Below, in pieces: positions 37,322 through 46,802 of a stretch of 64,000 nt of DNA. The DNA is from Croceibacterium selenioxidans (GTDB taxonomy: Bacteria > Pseudomonadota > Alphaproteobacteria > Sphingomonadales > Sphingomonadaceae), in assembly GCF_018599195.1 (NCBI RefSeq), contig NZ_JAHFVK010000002.1, forward strand, positions 752,001 to 816,000, read 5' to 3'. Below the pieces are notes generated by a model. That model had not been told where the DNA came from, did no database searches, and saw nothing but the letters and a program-made list of their open reading frames with translations. Position 1 is the stretch's first letter; each line of letters starts with the position of its first letter. The position numbers were made by a program, and so were the translations under genes.

Positions 37322-38170
37322 TCAGGTTGCGAAGATCGGCCAGCGCTCGATGGCCTCGATTGGCAATTCTAGGCCGAACGTCTCGCGCAGGGTTTCTACG
37401 TAGGCTTGCGCGTCGGGAATCTCGCGAGCTTCGGACTTGCCGCCGCTGATGCGCAGCGCACGGTCGGTCAGGCCCGCGAAACCCCCGGGCAAAACCCGAG
37501 TGGCGACGCACAAGCTGGTAAAGCGCGAGGTGGGCGCCGTGGAAGTCCAGTGGTTGGCCTGGACGAGATCGTCAGGCGCCACTTGCGCTAGGTCGAAAGA
37601 ATATTGCGGTTGCCAGTCTTCGTGCGGGTGCGCGCGGCCATCGGTCGTGTCGTGCGCTCCGGCCCTCTCAAGCAGCCATTCGCCTGCGAGCGAACCCAGT
37701 TCGCCGACCCGGCGCAAACGATGACGCGCGCCATCCGCCGTGTCTGCCGGCGCTCCTACGGCCAGTGGCAGCGCGGGAACGTAGCTCCCGCCGAAACCCG
37801 CGTCGGCAATCCACGGACTGCCTTCGATCTCGATCAGTAACAGCACGTGGGTTCGCGGAGGATGGTCCCCGTGGGCGGCACCCAACCGCACCCGCGCCAG
37901 CAAAGGGCGGCTAGGCAAGCCCAGAAGCTCGAGCATGTCGGCAAGGAGGCGGTTCTGTTCGAAGCAGTACCCTCCACGCCGGTTGGTCACCAGCTTCGCG
38001 AAGACGCTGTCACTGTCGATCGCAATCGGACGGCCGAGCGGGATGTCGAGGTTTTCGAACGCGATCGCCTCGCGATGCGCGACCAGCAGCGCCTCCAGCC
38101 CTACCGCATCCGGCGAAGGGATTGCGGCCAGGCCGATGCGTTCGAGATAAGCCGCAAGTCTTGAGTCCAC
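37322..38170 (-). CDS. arylamine N-acetyltransferase
   Basis: The 282-residue cytosolic enzyme transfers acetyl from acetyl-CoA to arylamines or hydrazines. The catalytic triad is complete: C69 in RGGYCFEQN, H108 in RTHVLLLIE and D123 in WIADAGFGG. Length matches NAT. It starts six bases after the phosphomannomutase stop, so it is likely the last gene of that transcript; the physiological substrate is unknown. Confidence 0.94.
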   Translation of the reverse strand: MDSRLAAYLERIGLAAIPSPDAVGLEALLVAHREAIAFENLDIPLGRPIAIDSDSVFAKLVTNRRGGYCFEQNRLLADMLELLGLPSRPLLARVRLGAAHGDHPPRTHVLLLIEIEGSPWIADAGFGGSYVPALPLAVGAPADTADGARHRLRRVGELGSLAGEWLLERAGAHDTTDGRAHPHEDWQPQYSFDLAQVAPDDLVQANHWTSTAPTSRFTSLCVATRVLPGGFAGLTDRALRISGGKSEAREIPDAQAYVETLRETFGLELPIEAIERWPIFAT

Positions 38171-38176
38171 CGGCCC

Positions 38177-39580
38177 TCAGTGACCTGCCTGCGGTCCTCG
38201 TTCAAGCCCGGAGGCCTCGAGCTGGCTGTCGATCTGCGCCAGCAGGCGGTCGAGTCCCTCCTGCGTGTAGCTTTCGGCTCGTGCGACGAGCACGTCCTGG
38301 GTGTTCGAGGCGCGCAGCAGCCACCAACCGTCGGGCGTCGTTACGCGCACGCCATCGGTGTCGTTCACTTGCGCGTCGGTCCCCTGGAGGCGCTGCTTGA
38401 CCTCTTCGATTGCCGCGAACTTACGGCTTTCATCGACCTGGAAGCGCATCTCCGGAGTGTTGAGCATCTGGGGCATGTCGCTCCGCAGCTGAGTCACCGA
38501 CTTGCCCAGCCGAGCCGAGGCCGCGATCAGGCGAATCGCGCCGTAAAGTGCGTCGTCGTACCCGTAATACTCGTCGGCGAAGAAGATGTGTCCGCTCATT
38601 TCCCCCGCCAGCGGAGCATGAATTTCCTTCATTTTGGACTTAATAAGACTGTGGCCCGTCTTCCACATCAGCGGCTTGCCACCAAGCTCCGCCACGCGAT
38701 CGAACAGCGCGCGGCTAGCCTTCACATCGGCGATGATCGTGGATCCGGGCAAGCGCTTGAGCAGGTCTTCGGCATAGATCATCAGCAGCTGATCGCCCCA
38801 GATCACCCGGCCTTCGCCGTCAATCGCCCCGATTCGATCGCCGTCGCCGTCGAAAGCGATTCCGAAATCGAGCTTCTTGTCCGCGACAAGCTTGCGCAGG
38901 TCTTCCAGGTTTTCCGGGACAGTAGGATCAGGGTGATGGTTCGGAAAACTCCCATCGACTTCGGTGTACAGCGTGAAGTGCTCACCCGGCAGGCGATCGA
39001 CCAGCAAGTCGAGCGCGGGGCCCGCAGCCCCATTGCCGGCATCCCAGCCGATCCGCAGGCCCGCGAGCCGCTCGGTGGGAATGTCCTTGAGCCCTTCGAC
39101 GAGCCGGTCGACGTACTCGTGAAGAACTTCGATACTTTCGATGCTGCCGGTTCCGCCGTCCCAGTCGCCTTTGGCCGCCATCCGGCCAATGGTCTGGATC
39201 TGGTCGCCGAAGAACGGGCGCCCCTGGAATACCATCTTGAAGCCGTTGTAATTGGCGGGATTATGGCTGCCGGTTATCTGAATGCCGCCATCCACCTCTT
39301 CAGCTGACGCTTCGGCGTAATAAAGCATCGGTGTGGGCCCGAGGCCGATCCGCCGCACGTCGCATCCGCTCGCGGTAAGTCCCTCGACAAGGGCGTGTTC
39401 GAGGATCGGTGAACTGACACGACCGTCATAGCCAACCGCCACCAGCTTGCCGCCGGCCCGGCGCAACAGCGTTCCAAAGCTTCGCCCGATCGCACGCGCG
39501 TCATCCGGGCCCAGGGTTTCGCCAATCACTCCGCGGATATCGTATTCCCGAAGCACGGTGGGGTGGAACTTGTGCGGCAT
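38177..39580 (-). CDS. pgmG: phosphoglucomutase/phosphomannomutase
   Basis: A 467-residue alpha-D-phosphohexomutase interconverting sugar 1- and 6-phosphates for exopolysaccharide and LPS precursors. The phosphoserine is S105 in ITGSHNPANYNGFK, the metal loop is FDGDGDRIG, the sugar loop is GEMSGHIFF, and the phosphate-binding RASNTQ is near the C-terminus. The dual-specific PgmG name is used for the sphingomonad enzymes; specificity here is inferred. It lies 15 bases after the J-domain gene. Confidence 0.93.
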   Translation of the reverse strand: MPHKFHPTVLREYDIRGVIGETLGPDDARAIGRSFGTLLRRAGGKLVAVGYDGRVSSPILEHALVEGLTASGCDVRRIGLGPTPMLYYAEASAEEVDGGIQITGSHNPANYNGFKMVFQGRPFFGDQIQTIGRMAAKGDWDGGTGSIESIEVLHEYVDRLVEGLKDIPTERLAGLRIGWDAGNGAAGPALDLLVDRLPGEHFTLYTEVDGSFPNHHPDPTVPENLEDLRKLVADKKLDFGIAFDGDGDRIGAIDGEGRVIWGDQLLMIYAEDLLKRLPGSTIIADVKASRALFDRVAELGGKPLMWKTGHSLIKSKMKEIHAPLAGEMSGHIFFADEYYGYDDALYGAIRLIAASARLGKSVTQLRSDMPQMLNTPEMRFQVDESRKFAAIEEVKQRLQGTDAQVNDTDGVRVTTPDGWWLLRASNTQDVLVARAESYTQEGLDRLLAQIDSQLEASGLERGPQAGH

Positions 39581-39595
39581 CGGGACTCCTTAGGG

Positions 39596-39880
39596 CTAGT
39601 CGAGTTGATGTGGCAGCTCGTCCAACAACAAGTCGCGCGCGGCGTTGGCCTCGTGCATCTGATCGTTGCTGCCGCCACGGTCGGGATGGACCAGGGCGGC
39701 AAGCTGCCGGTGGGCAGTCAGAATCTCCTCACGCGAAGCGTTGCTGGAGACCCCCAGCAGCTTACGCGCGCGGAACACCGCTTGAGCGCGCGCCGAGACT
39801 TTCGGTTCCCACGGCCACCGCCCAGTGAGCGCCCGCCAGGCGAGTACGCCCAGGGCGACGAAGAACAGGAGCCGTACCAT
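39596..39880 (-). CDS. membrane-anchored J-domain protein
   Basis: A 94-residue protein with an N-terminal hydrophobic helix (residues 2-19) and a C-terminal J-domain (about 38-92) whose HPD is at residues 65-67 (LVHPDRGGSND). The J-domain would recruit DnaK to the inner membrane. It starts three bases after the mipZ stop, so the two are surely co-transcribed. No zinc finger or substrate domain is present. Confidence 0.88.
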   Translation of the reverse strand: MVRLLFFVALGVLAWRALTGRWPWEPKVSARAQAVFRARKLLGVSSNASREEILTAHRQLAALVHPDRGGSNDQMHEANAARDLLLDELPHQLD

Positions 39881-39883
39881 GAC

Positions 39884-40717
39884 TCAGGCCGCCTTGCTCC
39901 GTGCGGCGTCCGGCATGGGCAGGTGCAGGTTGGCGACCAAGGTACGCAGCTCCTGCCGTGCCACGAGGTGGCTGGTGCCGAGTTCGCCGAGTTGCCCCTT
40001 ATCGAGCAGCGTAAGTCCTGAAGGAAACAACTCGCGATAAATCACCCGCTCCGAAAGTCCGTGCGCCACGCGGAACCCTACACGCTTCGAGAGTTCCGTC
40101 AGCGCCTGGTCGATGCGCCGTTGGTTGCGGGCGTCGGTATGTTGGACGCGGTTCCGGACCACGACCCAATCCATCTCCCGCCGCGCTTCCTGCAGCTGCT
40201 TCATCGCGCGAGCCTTGCGGGCTTCCCAGATGAGTTCGGCATAGAAGCTCAGCCGGCGGACCTTGAAGGTCTCGGCATCGACCTGGCCGATCAAGTCGAA
40301 ATCGACGAAGCTGTCGTTCATCGGCGTGACGAGCGTGTCCGCCTGGGTGGCCGCGTGGCGGGCGAAGGGATCGTCGCGCCCCGGGGTGTCGAACACGATG
40401 AAATCGGCGTCCTGCCCCAGTTCGGCGGCCTGCTCTTCAAGCGCCTCGACGCTGTCGCCAGTGAAGACGCCAAAGGCGCCGCCCGGCAACTCGATGCCGC
40501 GCCTTTTCTGAGTCTCGATGCGATTTTCGAAATAGCGGAATAACGTGCGTTGCCGCGGATCGAGGTCGATCGCCGCGACTTTCGCCCCCTGATAAGCCAG
40601 CGCCACGGCGACATGCACCGCCGTGGTGGACTTGCCGGTGCCGCCTTTCTCGTTGGCGAAGACGATGCGATGCGGAGCGGCTTTCACGTTTCGATGGGCT
40701 TTCTCTGTTTGCGGCAC
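39884..40717 (-). CDS. mipZ: division-plane positioning ATPase MipZ
   Basis: The 277-residue deviant Walker ATPase of the ParA/MinD superfamily has NEKGGTGKSTTAVH (P-loop residues 24-31) and AAIDLDPRQRTLFRYFENR. DTPG(R) and VTPMNDSFVDFDLIG identify the MipZ subgroup, and RNRVQHTDARNQRRI with RVIYRELFPSGLTLLD agrees with it. In Caulobacter MipZ binds ParB near the poles and blocks FtsZ, setting mid-cell division. ParB is not in this window. The gene is divergent from panC by 43 bases. Confidence 0.94.
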   Translation of the reverse strand: MPQTEKAHRNVKAAPHRIVFANEKGGTGKSTTAVHVAVALAYQGAKVAAIDLDPRQRTLFRYFENRIETQKRRGIELPGGAFGVFTGDSVEALEEQAAELGQDADFIVFDTPGRDDPFARHAATQADTLVTPMNDSFVDFDLIGQVDAETFKVRRLSFYAELIWEARKARAMKQLQEARREMDWVVVRNRVQHTDARNQRRIDQALTELSKRVGFRVAHGLSERVIYRELFPSGLTLLDKGQLGELGTSHLVARQELRTLVANLHLPMPDAARSKAA

Positions 40718-40760
40718 AGGGCTACTGCACCCGCGAACGTCTTATCGGAGGGCTGCTCCC

Positions 40761-41612
40761 GTGCATACCGTCAACCGGCTCCCTGACCTGCGCTCGGCTG
40801 TGGACAGTTTGCGACGAACCGGGGAAATCGCGCTCGTCCCGACCATGGGCGCGCTGCATGACGGCCATCTGACACTGGTGCGCGAGGCGAAGCGGCTCGC
40901 GGCATCGGTGGTAGTGTCGATCTTCGTCAATCCGACGCAGTTCGGCCCCAACGAGGACCTCGACGCCTATCCGCGCCAACTCGCTGAAGACTCGCGCCTG
41001 CTCGAGGCCGAAGGGGTCGACCTGCTGTGGGCGCCGGGAGTGGAAGAGGTTTATCCGCGCGGGTTCGCCACGAACGTTTCGGTCAGCGGCCTAAGCGCGG
41101 TCCTGTGCGGTGCCTCCCGGCCCGGCCATTTCGACGGGGTGGCGACGGTCGTGGCGAAACTGTTCGGCCAGGTTCGTCCCGACATTGCGCTTTTCGGCGA
41201 GAAGGACTGGCAGCAACTGGCGATCATCCGCCGCATGGCGCGCGATCTCGATTTCACCCAGCCCTTCGCGGACCGTATCGCCGGCGTGCCGATCGTTCGC
41301 GAGGCGGACGGCCTCGCGATGAGCAGCCGCAATCGCTACCTCTCGCCGGAAGATCGCGCCCGCGCCGCTGCCCTGCCGCGCCTGATGCGTGATGCCACAC
41401 AGGCAATTGGATCTGGCGGCGACGTGCTGGTGGCCCTGGAGCAGTTGCGAGTGGGCTTGCTCAAGGCCGGCTTCGCGAGCGTCGATTATGCGGAGCTGGC
41501 GGACGCGCAGAGCCTGCAGTCGCTCAAAGAGCTTGGCAAGGCGCCCGCGCGCCTCTTCGTCGCGGCCCGGATCGGAGGGACCCGGCTGATCGACAACATG
41601 GCTGTGAACTGA
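40761..41612 (+). CDS. panC: pantothenate synthetase
   Basis: The 283-residue enzyme condenses pantoate and beta-alanine with ATP. It shows PTMGALHDGHLTLVREA (HIGH-like), FGEKDWQQL and MSSRNRYLSPEDR (KMSKS-like). I place the start at GTG 40761 (MHTVNRLPDLR), which has GGAGGG nine bases before it; an upstream in-frame ATG at 40623 lies inside the divergent mipZ gene. panB and panD are not nearby. Confidence 0.96.
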   Translation: MHTVNRLPDLRSAVDSLRRTGEIALVPTMGALHDGHLTLVREAKRLAASVVVSIFVNPTQFGPNEDLDAYPRQLAEDSRLLEAEGVDLLWAPGVEEVYPRGFATNVSVSGLSAVLCGASRPGHFDGVATVVAKLFGQVRPDIALFGEKDWQQLAIIRRMARDLDFTQPFADRIAGVPIVREADGLAMSSRNRYLSPEDRARAAALPRLMRDATQAIGSGGDVLVALEQLRVGLLKAGFASVDYAELADAQSLQSLKELGKAPARLFVAARIGGTRLIDNMAVN

Positions 41613-41618
41613 AGAAGC

Positions 41619-41692
41619 TGGAGCGGGTAAGGGGAATCGAACCCCTCTAGCTAGCTTGGAAGGCTAGTGCATTACCACTATGCTATACCCGC
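41619..41692 (-). tRNA. tRNA-Gly (anticodon UCC)
   Basis: A complete cloverleaf on the minus strand. Acceptor GCGGGTA (41692-41686) pairs with TACCCGC (41629-41623), followed by T and an encoded CCA. The D-arm is GCAT/ATGC, the anticodon stem is CTAGC/GCTAG with loop CTTCCAA (anticodon TCC), and the T-arm has GTTCGATTC. It lies seven bases after the convergent panC stop. Confidence 0.97.
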
Positions 41693-41871
41693 GCCGTGGC
41701 GGCCCTGGGGCCGGGCTGCCGCTTGCCACTTGTGGGGTGCCCGCGTCAACCGCCAGAAGCGGGTTTGGGCCGATCCCTCGAACTAGGTGACCCCACCTAC
41801 GAAAATCCGTGGCGCGCGCGTGGAGCCGCCAGTACACGAGCAAGACCGTAATAGGCCGAGGCACTTACATC

Positions 41872-42915
41872 ATGCCTGTGTCGAGCCGTCACGTACTGCT
41901 TTGGGCCATGCTCGCCCTGGCGCTCTGGACCGCCGGAGCCTTTTTGCTGCCGCTCGTTTTCGGGGTGATCCTCGCCATCGCGCTGTGGCCACTGAACCAA
42001 CGCTGGGCCGGACCTGGCGACGGGCTGCGCAGGCGGGTGTTCGTACCGCTCGGCATCACGCTCGCTACCGGGCTGGCCTTTATCCTGCCGCTGACCGTCG
42101 CGTTGATCGAGGTTGCCGCCCAGGGGCAGGCGCTGCTCGACTGGCTGAGCCGGGCGCAAACAATTGGGGTCCCGGCTCCGGATTGGCTTCCGGGCTTGCC
42201 GCTGGTGGGCCACAGGGCAGCCCTGTGGTGGCAGCTTCATCTCCAGCAGCCCGACGCTCTCATGAACGGCATGACCGAATCCGCTTTGGGCACCGCGGCC
42301 GAATGGGCGCTGGCGACCGGCAGTGGGATCCTCAGCCGCTCGCTCTTGTTGCTGGTCGGTCTGATGGCTCTGTTTTTCATCCTGCGCGATGGAGAGAAGC
42401 TAGGCGCCCAGGCGCGGAGCTTGGCCCAACATCAGTTGGGTCCGTTTGGCGAGCGGTTCTCCGACGAGCTTGTCATGGCCGTGCGCGGGACCGTGATCGG
42501 AACCATCGTTGTGGCGATTGCGGAAGGCGCGCTGATCGGCGGCGCCTACGCGATCGCCGGAGTGCCGCATCCGGTATTTCTCGGTTTCCTGACCGCGGCT
42601 TTCGCGATGCTGCCGTTTGGCGCCTGGGCCGTCTTCAGCGTTGTCTCGGTTTACCTGGCCATCACGGGCCAGCCGTTCTCCGCGGCCCTGCTGTTCGCTT
42701 ACGGCGCCGCGGTGATGGTGATTGGAGACAACTTCGTCACGCCGTATCTGGTGGGGGCCAAGCTGCACCTGCCGCTGCTGTTTGCCTTCATCGGGGTGTT
42801 TGGCGGCCTGGGCTCATTCGGGCTGGTGGGGATATTCGTCGGACCGGTCATCATGGCGGGCCTGTTGATCGTCATTCGCGAGCTCTGGCCCTCCGACAGC
42901 GAGGCCACGGTCTAA
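41872..42915 (+). CDS. AI-2E family (PerM/TqsA-like) membrane protein
   Basis: About 347 residues with seven or more predicted helices in the family's layout: two N-terminal helices (LLWAMLALALWTAGAFLLPLVFG), a central amphipathic region, LFFILRDGEKLG, then GTVIGTIVVAIAEGALIGGAYAIAG and the C-terminal GGLGSFGLVGIFVGPVIMAGL. Members export AI-2 or act as cation/proton antiporters; which applies is unknown. The ATG at 41872 is chosen; 41809 is a possible upstream start. Confidence 0.88.
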   Translation: MPVSSRHVLLWAMLALALWTAGAFLLPLVFGVILAIALWPLNQRWAGPGDGLRRRVFVPLGITLATGLAFILPLTVALIEVAAQGQALLDWLSRAQTIGVPAPDWLPGLPLVGHRAALWWQLHLQQPDALMNGMTESALGTAAEWALATGSGILSRSLLLLVGLMALFFILRDGEKLGAQARSLAQHQLGPFGERFSDELVMAVRGTVIGTIVVAIAEGALIGGAYAIAGVPHPVFLGFLTAAFAMLPFGAWAVFSVVSVYLAITGQPFSAALLFAYGAAVMVIGDNFVTPYLVGAKLHLPLLFAFIGVFGGLGSFGLVGIFVGPVIMAGLLIVIRELWPSDSEATV

Positions 42916-42922
42916 AGCTCGA

Positions 42923-43323
42923 TCAGCGGCCCGGCGGCCCTTCGGGGTATGACGGGCATGACGGATCGAGCCAATCGACGTCGTGCGAAGTCCAGATATG
43001 GACCTGCGGACGCTGTCCCGGATCGTCGTCCAGCGTGGCCACGCGAAAGATGACGTGGGCCTGGCCGGCCCGCTCTGCCCAAAGATGGGTGCCACAATTC
43101 GCGCAAAAGTGCCGCAACTTGCCGGGCGAGGATTCGTGGGAGGCAAGCTTGCCCTCGCCCTTAGTGACTTTGAAGTGCGCCTTCTGAACGCCCGCCGTCG
43201 AGGTTTAGGCACTTGCGTGCGCCTTTCGGCAAGTCGCGCAGTGGCAATGCACGATCGCCATATATCGAGTTGATCGGCCTCATATCCGACCGCCTGGCAC
43301 AGGCAGATCCCCCGAAGGGTCAT
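42923..43323 (-). pseudogene. broken GFA (glutathione-dependent formaldehyde-activating) family gene
   Basis: Read from 43323 the frame gives MTLRGICLCQAVGYEADQL, the start of a GFA/CENP-V-type zinc protein. At the ATATAT run near 43260-43265 the homology shifts frame to MAIVHCHCATCRKAHASA, with the zinc motif CHCxxC. A TAA stop (minus strand 43207-43205) interrupts that second frame. Homology then resumes in the same frame through KLRHFCANCGTHLWAERAG and VIFRVATLDDDPGQ to a natural stop at 42923. So one frameshift plus one nonsense codon break an otherwise full-length ~130-residue gene. Sequencing error could explain one defect but hardly both. Confidence 0.85.
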
Positions 43324-43351
43324 AGATCAAGGTCCCTCAAGAGCGTCAGGC

Positions 43352-43888
43352 TCAGTGGCCGGAAAAGTCGATCAGCGCTTCGGCAGCGACCCCGGCGGCG
43401 CGGAGCGCGGCGGCTCCTCCCAGGTCAGGGAGATCGATCACAAAGAGCGCGTGATCGACCACGGCGCCCGCCTGCCGCAAGAGTTTTGCCCCGGCGAGCG
43501 CGGTGCCTCCCGTTGCGATCAGGTCATCGACGAGGAGGACACGTTCACCCTGCTCGATCGCGCCGGAATCGATCTCGATCCTCGCCGAGCCGTATTCGAG
43601 CGAATAATCGATTCCGAGCGCTTCGACCGGCAGCTTCCCGGCCTTGCGGACCGGAATGAAGCCCAGGCCCAGTCGGGCTGCAATAGCAGCGCCGAAGATG
43701 AAGCCCCGCGCCTCGATCCCGGCGACAGCGCCAGAACGAGTCTTCGCCGCGCGTTCGACCAAGTGGTCGATCGTCGCGGCGAAGCCTTTGCCGTGGGCAA
43801 TCAGGGTGGTGATATCGCGGAACTGTATCCCTGCCGCCGGAAAGTCCGGAACCGTGCGGATCAGCCCCTTGATATCGGCCGGACTCAA
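43352..43888 (-). CDS. apt: adenine phosphoribosyltransferase
   Basis: The 178-residue purine-salvage enzyme makes AMP from adenine and PRPP. It has LIRTVPDFPAAGIQFRDITT, GIEARGFIFGAAIAARL and the PRPP loop VLLVDDLIATGGTA. I place the start at TTG 43888, which overlaps the petC stop and aligns with the family's usual first residues (xSPADIKGLIRTVPDFP). A longer frame to 43987 overlaps petC deeply. AAGAAGG lies almost against the TTG, so translation probably depends on coupling to petC. Confidence 0.93.
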   Translation of the reverse strand: MSPADIKGLIRTVPDFPAAGIQFRDITTLIAHGKGFAATIDHLVERAAKTRSGAVAGIEARGFIFGAAIAARLGLGFIPVRKAGKLPVEALGIDYSLEYGSARIEIDSGAIEQGERVLLVDDLIATGGTALAGAKLLRQAGAVVDHALFVIDLPDLGGAAALRAAGVAAEALIDFSGH

Positions 43889-44736
43889 TCCTTCTTGGGC
43901 CGCTTCGGCGTGATCGGCGCCCAGACCTGCTTCTTGGCGAACCAGGCGAGGATCGTGGCGAAGACCAGGAAAATCATGACCGCCCAACCCGTCTGCTTGC
44001 GCTTGATCAGGCTCGGCTCGGCCGTCCAGGTCAGGAACGCCGCGACGTCCGTCGCCATCTGGTCGACCGTGGCCTTCGTGCCGTCGGCGTAAGTCACCTG
44101 GTCATCCGAAAGCGGCGGGGCCATCGCGAGGTTGAGGTTCGCGAAGTACGGGTTGTAGTGCAGCCCGGGGCCGGTCTTGGCGTCAGGGAACTTCTTGAGC
44201 AGCTCTGCCGGCTGATCCTGGTAACCGGTCAGCAGCGAGTGGACGTAAGCCGCGCCATCGTGGCGGGCCTTGGTCATCAGCGACAGGTCCGGCGGGATCG
44301 CATTGTTGTTCGCGGCGCGAGCGGCAATGTCGTTCGGGAACGGCGACGGGAAGTAGTCGGTGGGCGTGCCCGGACGGGTGTTGGTCTCGCCGGTGACCGG
44401 ATCGATGCCAGGCACCGTCCAGCTCGCGGCCGTGGCCTTCACCTCGGCTTCGGTGTAGCCGAGTTGGGCGAGGTCACGGAACGCGACGTACTTGAGCGAG
44501 TGACAAGCCGAGCAGACTTCCTTGTAGACCTGGTAGCCGCGCTGCAGCTGCTGCAGGTCCCAGCGCCCGAACGGGCCATCGCTGGCCAAGTGGAGCGGCC
44601 GCGGAGTGCGGTGGAACTCATGTTCCGCGGTCGGAGCCGCGGGCTCGGTCGCCGCGGTGTAGGCGCCGGTGGCGAAAGCCCACAGCACCGCCACCGTAAA
44701 GGCGACACCTACGAAAAAGCCGATCAGCCGGATCAT
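43885..44736 (-). CDS. petC: cytochrome c1 of the bc1 complex
   Basis: A 283-residue c-type cytochrome with an N-terminal signal/anchor (residues 5-25) and the heme motif CSACHSLKY (CxxCH), which passes electrons from the Rieske protein to cytochrome c. The axial methionine is expected in the later NLNLAMAPPL. A C-terminal helix (TGWAVMIFLVFATILAWFA) anchors it in the inner membrane. It is the last of petA-petB-petC and overlaps the apt start. Confidence 0.96.
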   Translation of the reverse strand: MIRLIGFFVGVAFTVAVLWAFATGAYTAATEPAAPTAEHEFHRTPRPLHLASDGPFGRWDLQQLQRGYQVYKEVCSACHSLKYVAFRDLAQLGYTEAEVKATAASWTVPGIDPVTGETNTRPGTPTDYFPSPFPNDIAARAANNNAIPPDLSLMTKARHDGAAYVHSLLTGYQDQPAELLKKFPDAKTGPGLHYNPYFANLNLAMAPPLSDDQVTYADGTKATVDQMATDVAAFLTWTAEPSLIKRKQTGWAVMIFLVFATILAWFAKKQVWAPITPKRPKKD

Positions 44737-44764
44737 TGCGTAATCTTTCTCTTGTTCCGCGCGC

Positions 44765-46057
44765 TCAGGTTGCAGGTGTCGCGTTGGCGGCCATCACGGC
44801 CTTGTCGTCCGATCCGAGTACCGCCTCGGTGATCGAGAAGGGCAGCGGGTTCGGCCGCTCGATCATCGAAACGATCGGCAGAATGACGAGGAAGTGCAGG
44901 AAGTAATAGGCCGTCGCGATCTGGCTGAGCATCACGTACGGCTCTTCAGCCGGCGCGCCACCGCAGTAGAACAGCACCGCCATGTCGACGACCAGGACCC
45001 AGAAGAACTTCTTGAATACCGGACGGTAGTGGCCCGAACGGACAGGCGACTTGTCCAGCCACGGCAGGAAGAACCACACCAGGATCGACGAGAACATCGC
45101 CAGCACGCCGAGCAGCTTGGCCGGGACGAACAGGATGTCCGCGGTGAAGGCGCGCAGGATCGCGTAGAACGGCCAGAAGTACCATTCGGGCACGATGTGC
45201 GCCGGCGTCGAAAGCGGGTTCGCCGGGATGTAGTTGTCCGGGTGACCCATGAAGTTCGGCAGGAAGAATACCATCAGGCAGTAGGCGATGAGAAACACGC
45301 CGAGCCCGAAACCGTCCTTGGCCGTGTAGTACGGGTGGAACGGGATGGTGTCGCTCTCGCTCTTGATCTCGACGCCCGTCGGGTTCGACGAACCCGGGAT
45401 GTGCAGCGCCCAGATGTGCAGGATCACCACGCCGGCGATAACGAACGGCAGCAGGAAGTGCAGCGAGAAGAAGCGGTTCAGCGCGGCGTTGTCCGGCGCA
45501 TAGCCGCCGAGCAGCCAAATCTGGATCGGCTCACCGACGATCGGGATCGCACCGAACAGGCCGGTGATCACCTTGGCACCCCAGAAGCTCATCTGTCCCC
45601 AGGGAAGGACGTAACCCATGAAGGCCGTCGCCATCAGCAGCAGGAAGATGACAACGCCGAGCAGCCAGACCATCTCGCGAGGGGCCTTGTACGAGCCGTA
45701 GAAGAAGCCGCGGAAGATGTGGATGTAGATGACGATGAAGAAGAAGCTTGCCCCGTTGGCGTGCGCGTAACGCAGCATCCAGCCCCAGTTCACGTCGCGC
45801 ATGATGTGCTCGACCGAATTGAAAGCGACACCTGCGTTCGCCGCGAAGTGCATCGCCAGGATCACGCCCGTGACGATCTGCAGGACGAGGCAGAAACCGG
45901 CGAGGACGCCGAAATTCCACCAGTAATTGAGATTGCGCGGCACGGGATATCCGCCGCCGACGGCATTGTAGAGGAAACGCGGAAGCGGCAGCTTCTCGTC
46001 AAGGTACCGCATCAGCGGCGCCTTGGGTTCATACTGCTTGGCCCAAGGGAAGCTCAT
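44765..46057 (-). CDS. petB: cytochrome b of the bc1 complex
   Basis: The 430-residue integral membrane subunit carries both b hemes. The heme-ligand histidines are in [20 protein letters not shown] and in [20 protein letters not shown]. The quinol-oxidation motif PEWY is present in [16 protein letters not shown]. Eight helices are predicted. Its ATG overlaps the petA stop by one base, and petC follows 28 bases on. Confidence 0.98.
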   Translation of the reverse strand: MSFPWAKQYEPKAPLMRYLDEKLPLPRFLYNAVGGGYPVPRNLNYWWNFGVLAGFCLVLQIVTGVILAMHFAANAGVAFNSVEHIMRDVNWGWMLRYAHANGASFFFIVIYIHIFRGFFYGSYKAPREMVWLLGVVIFLLLMATAFMGYVLPWGQMSFWGAKVITGLFGAIPIVGEPIQIWLLGGYAPDNAALNRFFSLHFLLPFVIAGVVILHIWALHIPGSSNPTGVEIKSESDTIPFHPYYTAKDGFGLGVFLIAYCLMVFFLPNFMGHPDNYIPANPLSTPAHIVPEWYFWPFYAILRAFTADILFVPAKLLGVLAMFSSILVWFFLPWLDKSPVRSGHYRPVFKKFFWVLVVDMAVLFYCGGAPAEEPYVMLSQIATAYYFLHFLVILPIVSMIERPNPLPFSITEAVLGSDDKAVMAANATPAT

Positions 46058-46638
46058 CAGGCCGACTCCTGCCCAATCACGAGGTGGGTGTCAGAGGTGA
46101 ACACGTACGACGGCACCTCCAGGTTCTTCGGCGCGGGGCCTTTGCGGATGCGGCCCGCGGTGTCGTAGTGCGACCCGTGGCACGGACAGAAATAACCGCC
46201 GAACTCACCGCGATTCTCACCTTCGCCCGCGCCCAGCGGCACACAGCCCAGGTGGGTGCAGACGCCCATGGTGACGAGCCAGTTGCCGTGGCCCTCCTTG
46301 GTCCGCTCGAGCAAGGTCTGCGGATCGCGCAGGGTGTCGATCGGAACCGCTTCGGCCTGCTGGATTTCGTGCGGCGTCAGGTTGCGCACGAACAGCGGCT
46401 GCTTGCGGAACACGGCCTTGATCGCCTGTCCCGGCTGAATCGCGGAAATGTCCAGCTCCGTCGTGGATTCGGCCAGGACGTCCTTCGACGGCGCCATCTG
46501 ACTGATCAGCGGAATGAGGACTGCTGCGCCAGCGACGCCTGCTGCGGAGACTGCGGCGATCTCGATAAAATCGCGACGCCTTACGCCTTCCCCTTCGGCC
46601 ATCGCTTCGGGTTGGGCGGTGCCAGTGGTGGTTGCCAT
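46057..46638 (-). CDS. petA: Rieske iron-sulfur subunit of the bc1 complex
   Basis: The 193-residue protein has an N-terminal Tat-type anchor ([20 protein letters not shown]) and the two [2Fe-2S] ligand loops CTHLGC and CPCHGSHYD. It accepts electrons from quinol at the periplasmic face. It is the first gene of petABC; a promoter should lie in the 46639-46802 gap, where I see no other gene. The family's FDC/anchor layout and length are normal. Confidence 0.98.
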   Translation of the reverse strand: MATTTGTAQPEAMAEGEGVRRRDFIEIAAVSAAGVAGAAVLIPLISQMAPSKDVLAESTTELDISAIQPGQAIKAVFRKQPLFVRNLTPHEIQQAEAVPIDTLRDPQTLLERTKEGHGNWLVTMGVCTHLGCVPLGAGEGENRGEFGGYFCPCHGSHYDTAGRIRKGPAPKNLEVPSYVFTSDTHLVIGQESA

Positions 46639-46802
46639 TACCTTGCCTTGCCTGCCGGCCCCCGCGGGTGAACCCCCTGCGCGGGACCGAAGAAATTCGA
46701 CCAGCCGGCGCCCGAAATAAAGCCCCGGGGAGCCGACTTGGCCGGGCTGATAGACGAGCGAACCCTACATGCCAACAGGCATTTTGGCCGTATTTTGACA
46801 GG

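Noticed and set aside
42814-43323. Reading the GFA remnant as a genuine 169-residue novel protein
   Set aside because: The frame loses its family similarity at the ATATAT run and becomes Arg-rich nonsense while the true GFA sequence continues in another frame.
44894-46168. 424-codon plus-strand frame opposite petB
   Set aside because: Its Arg/His/Asp/Glu-rich translation is the complement of a cytochrome b gene, and there is no start context or family.
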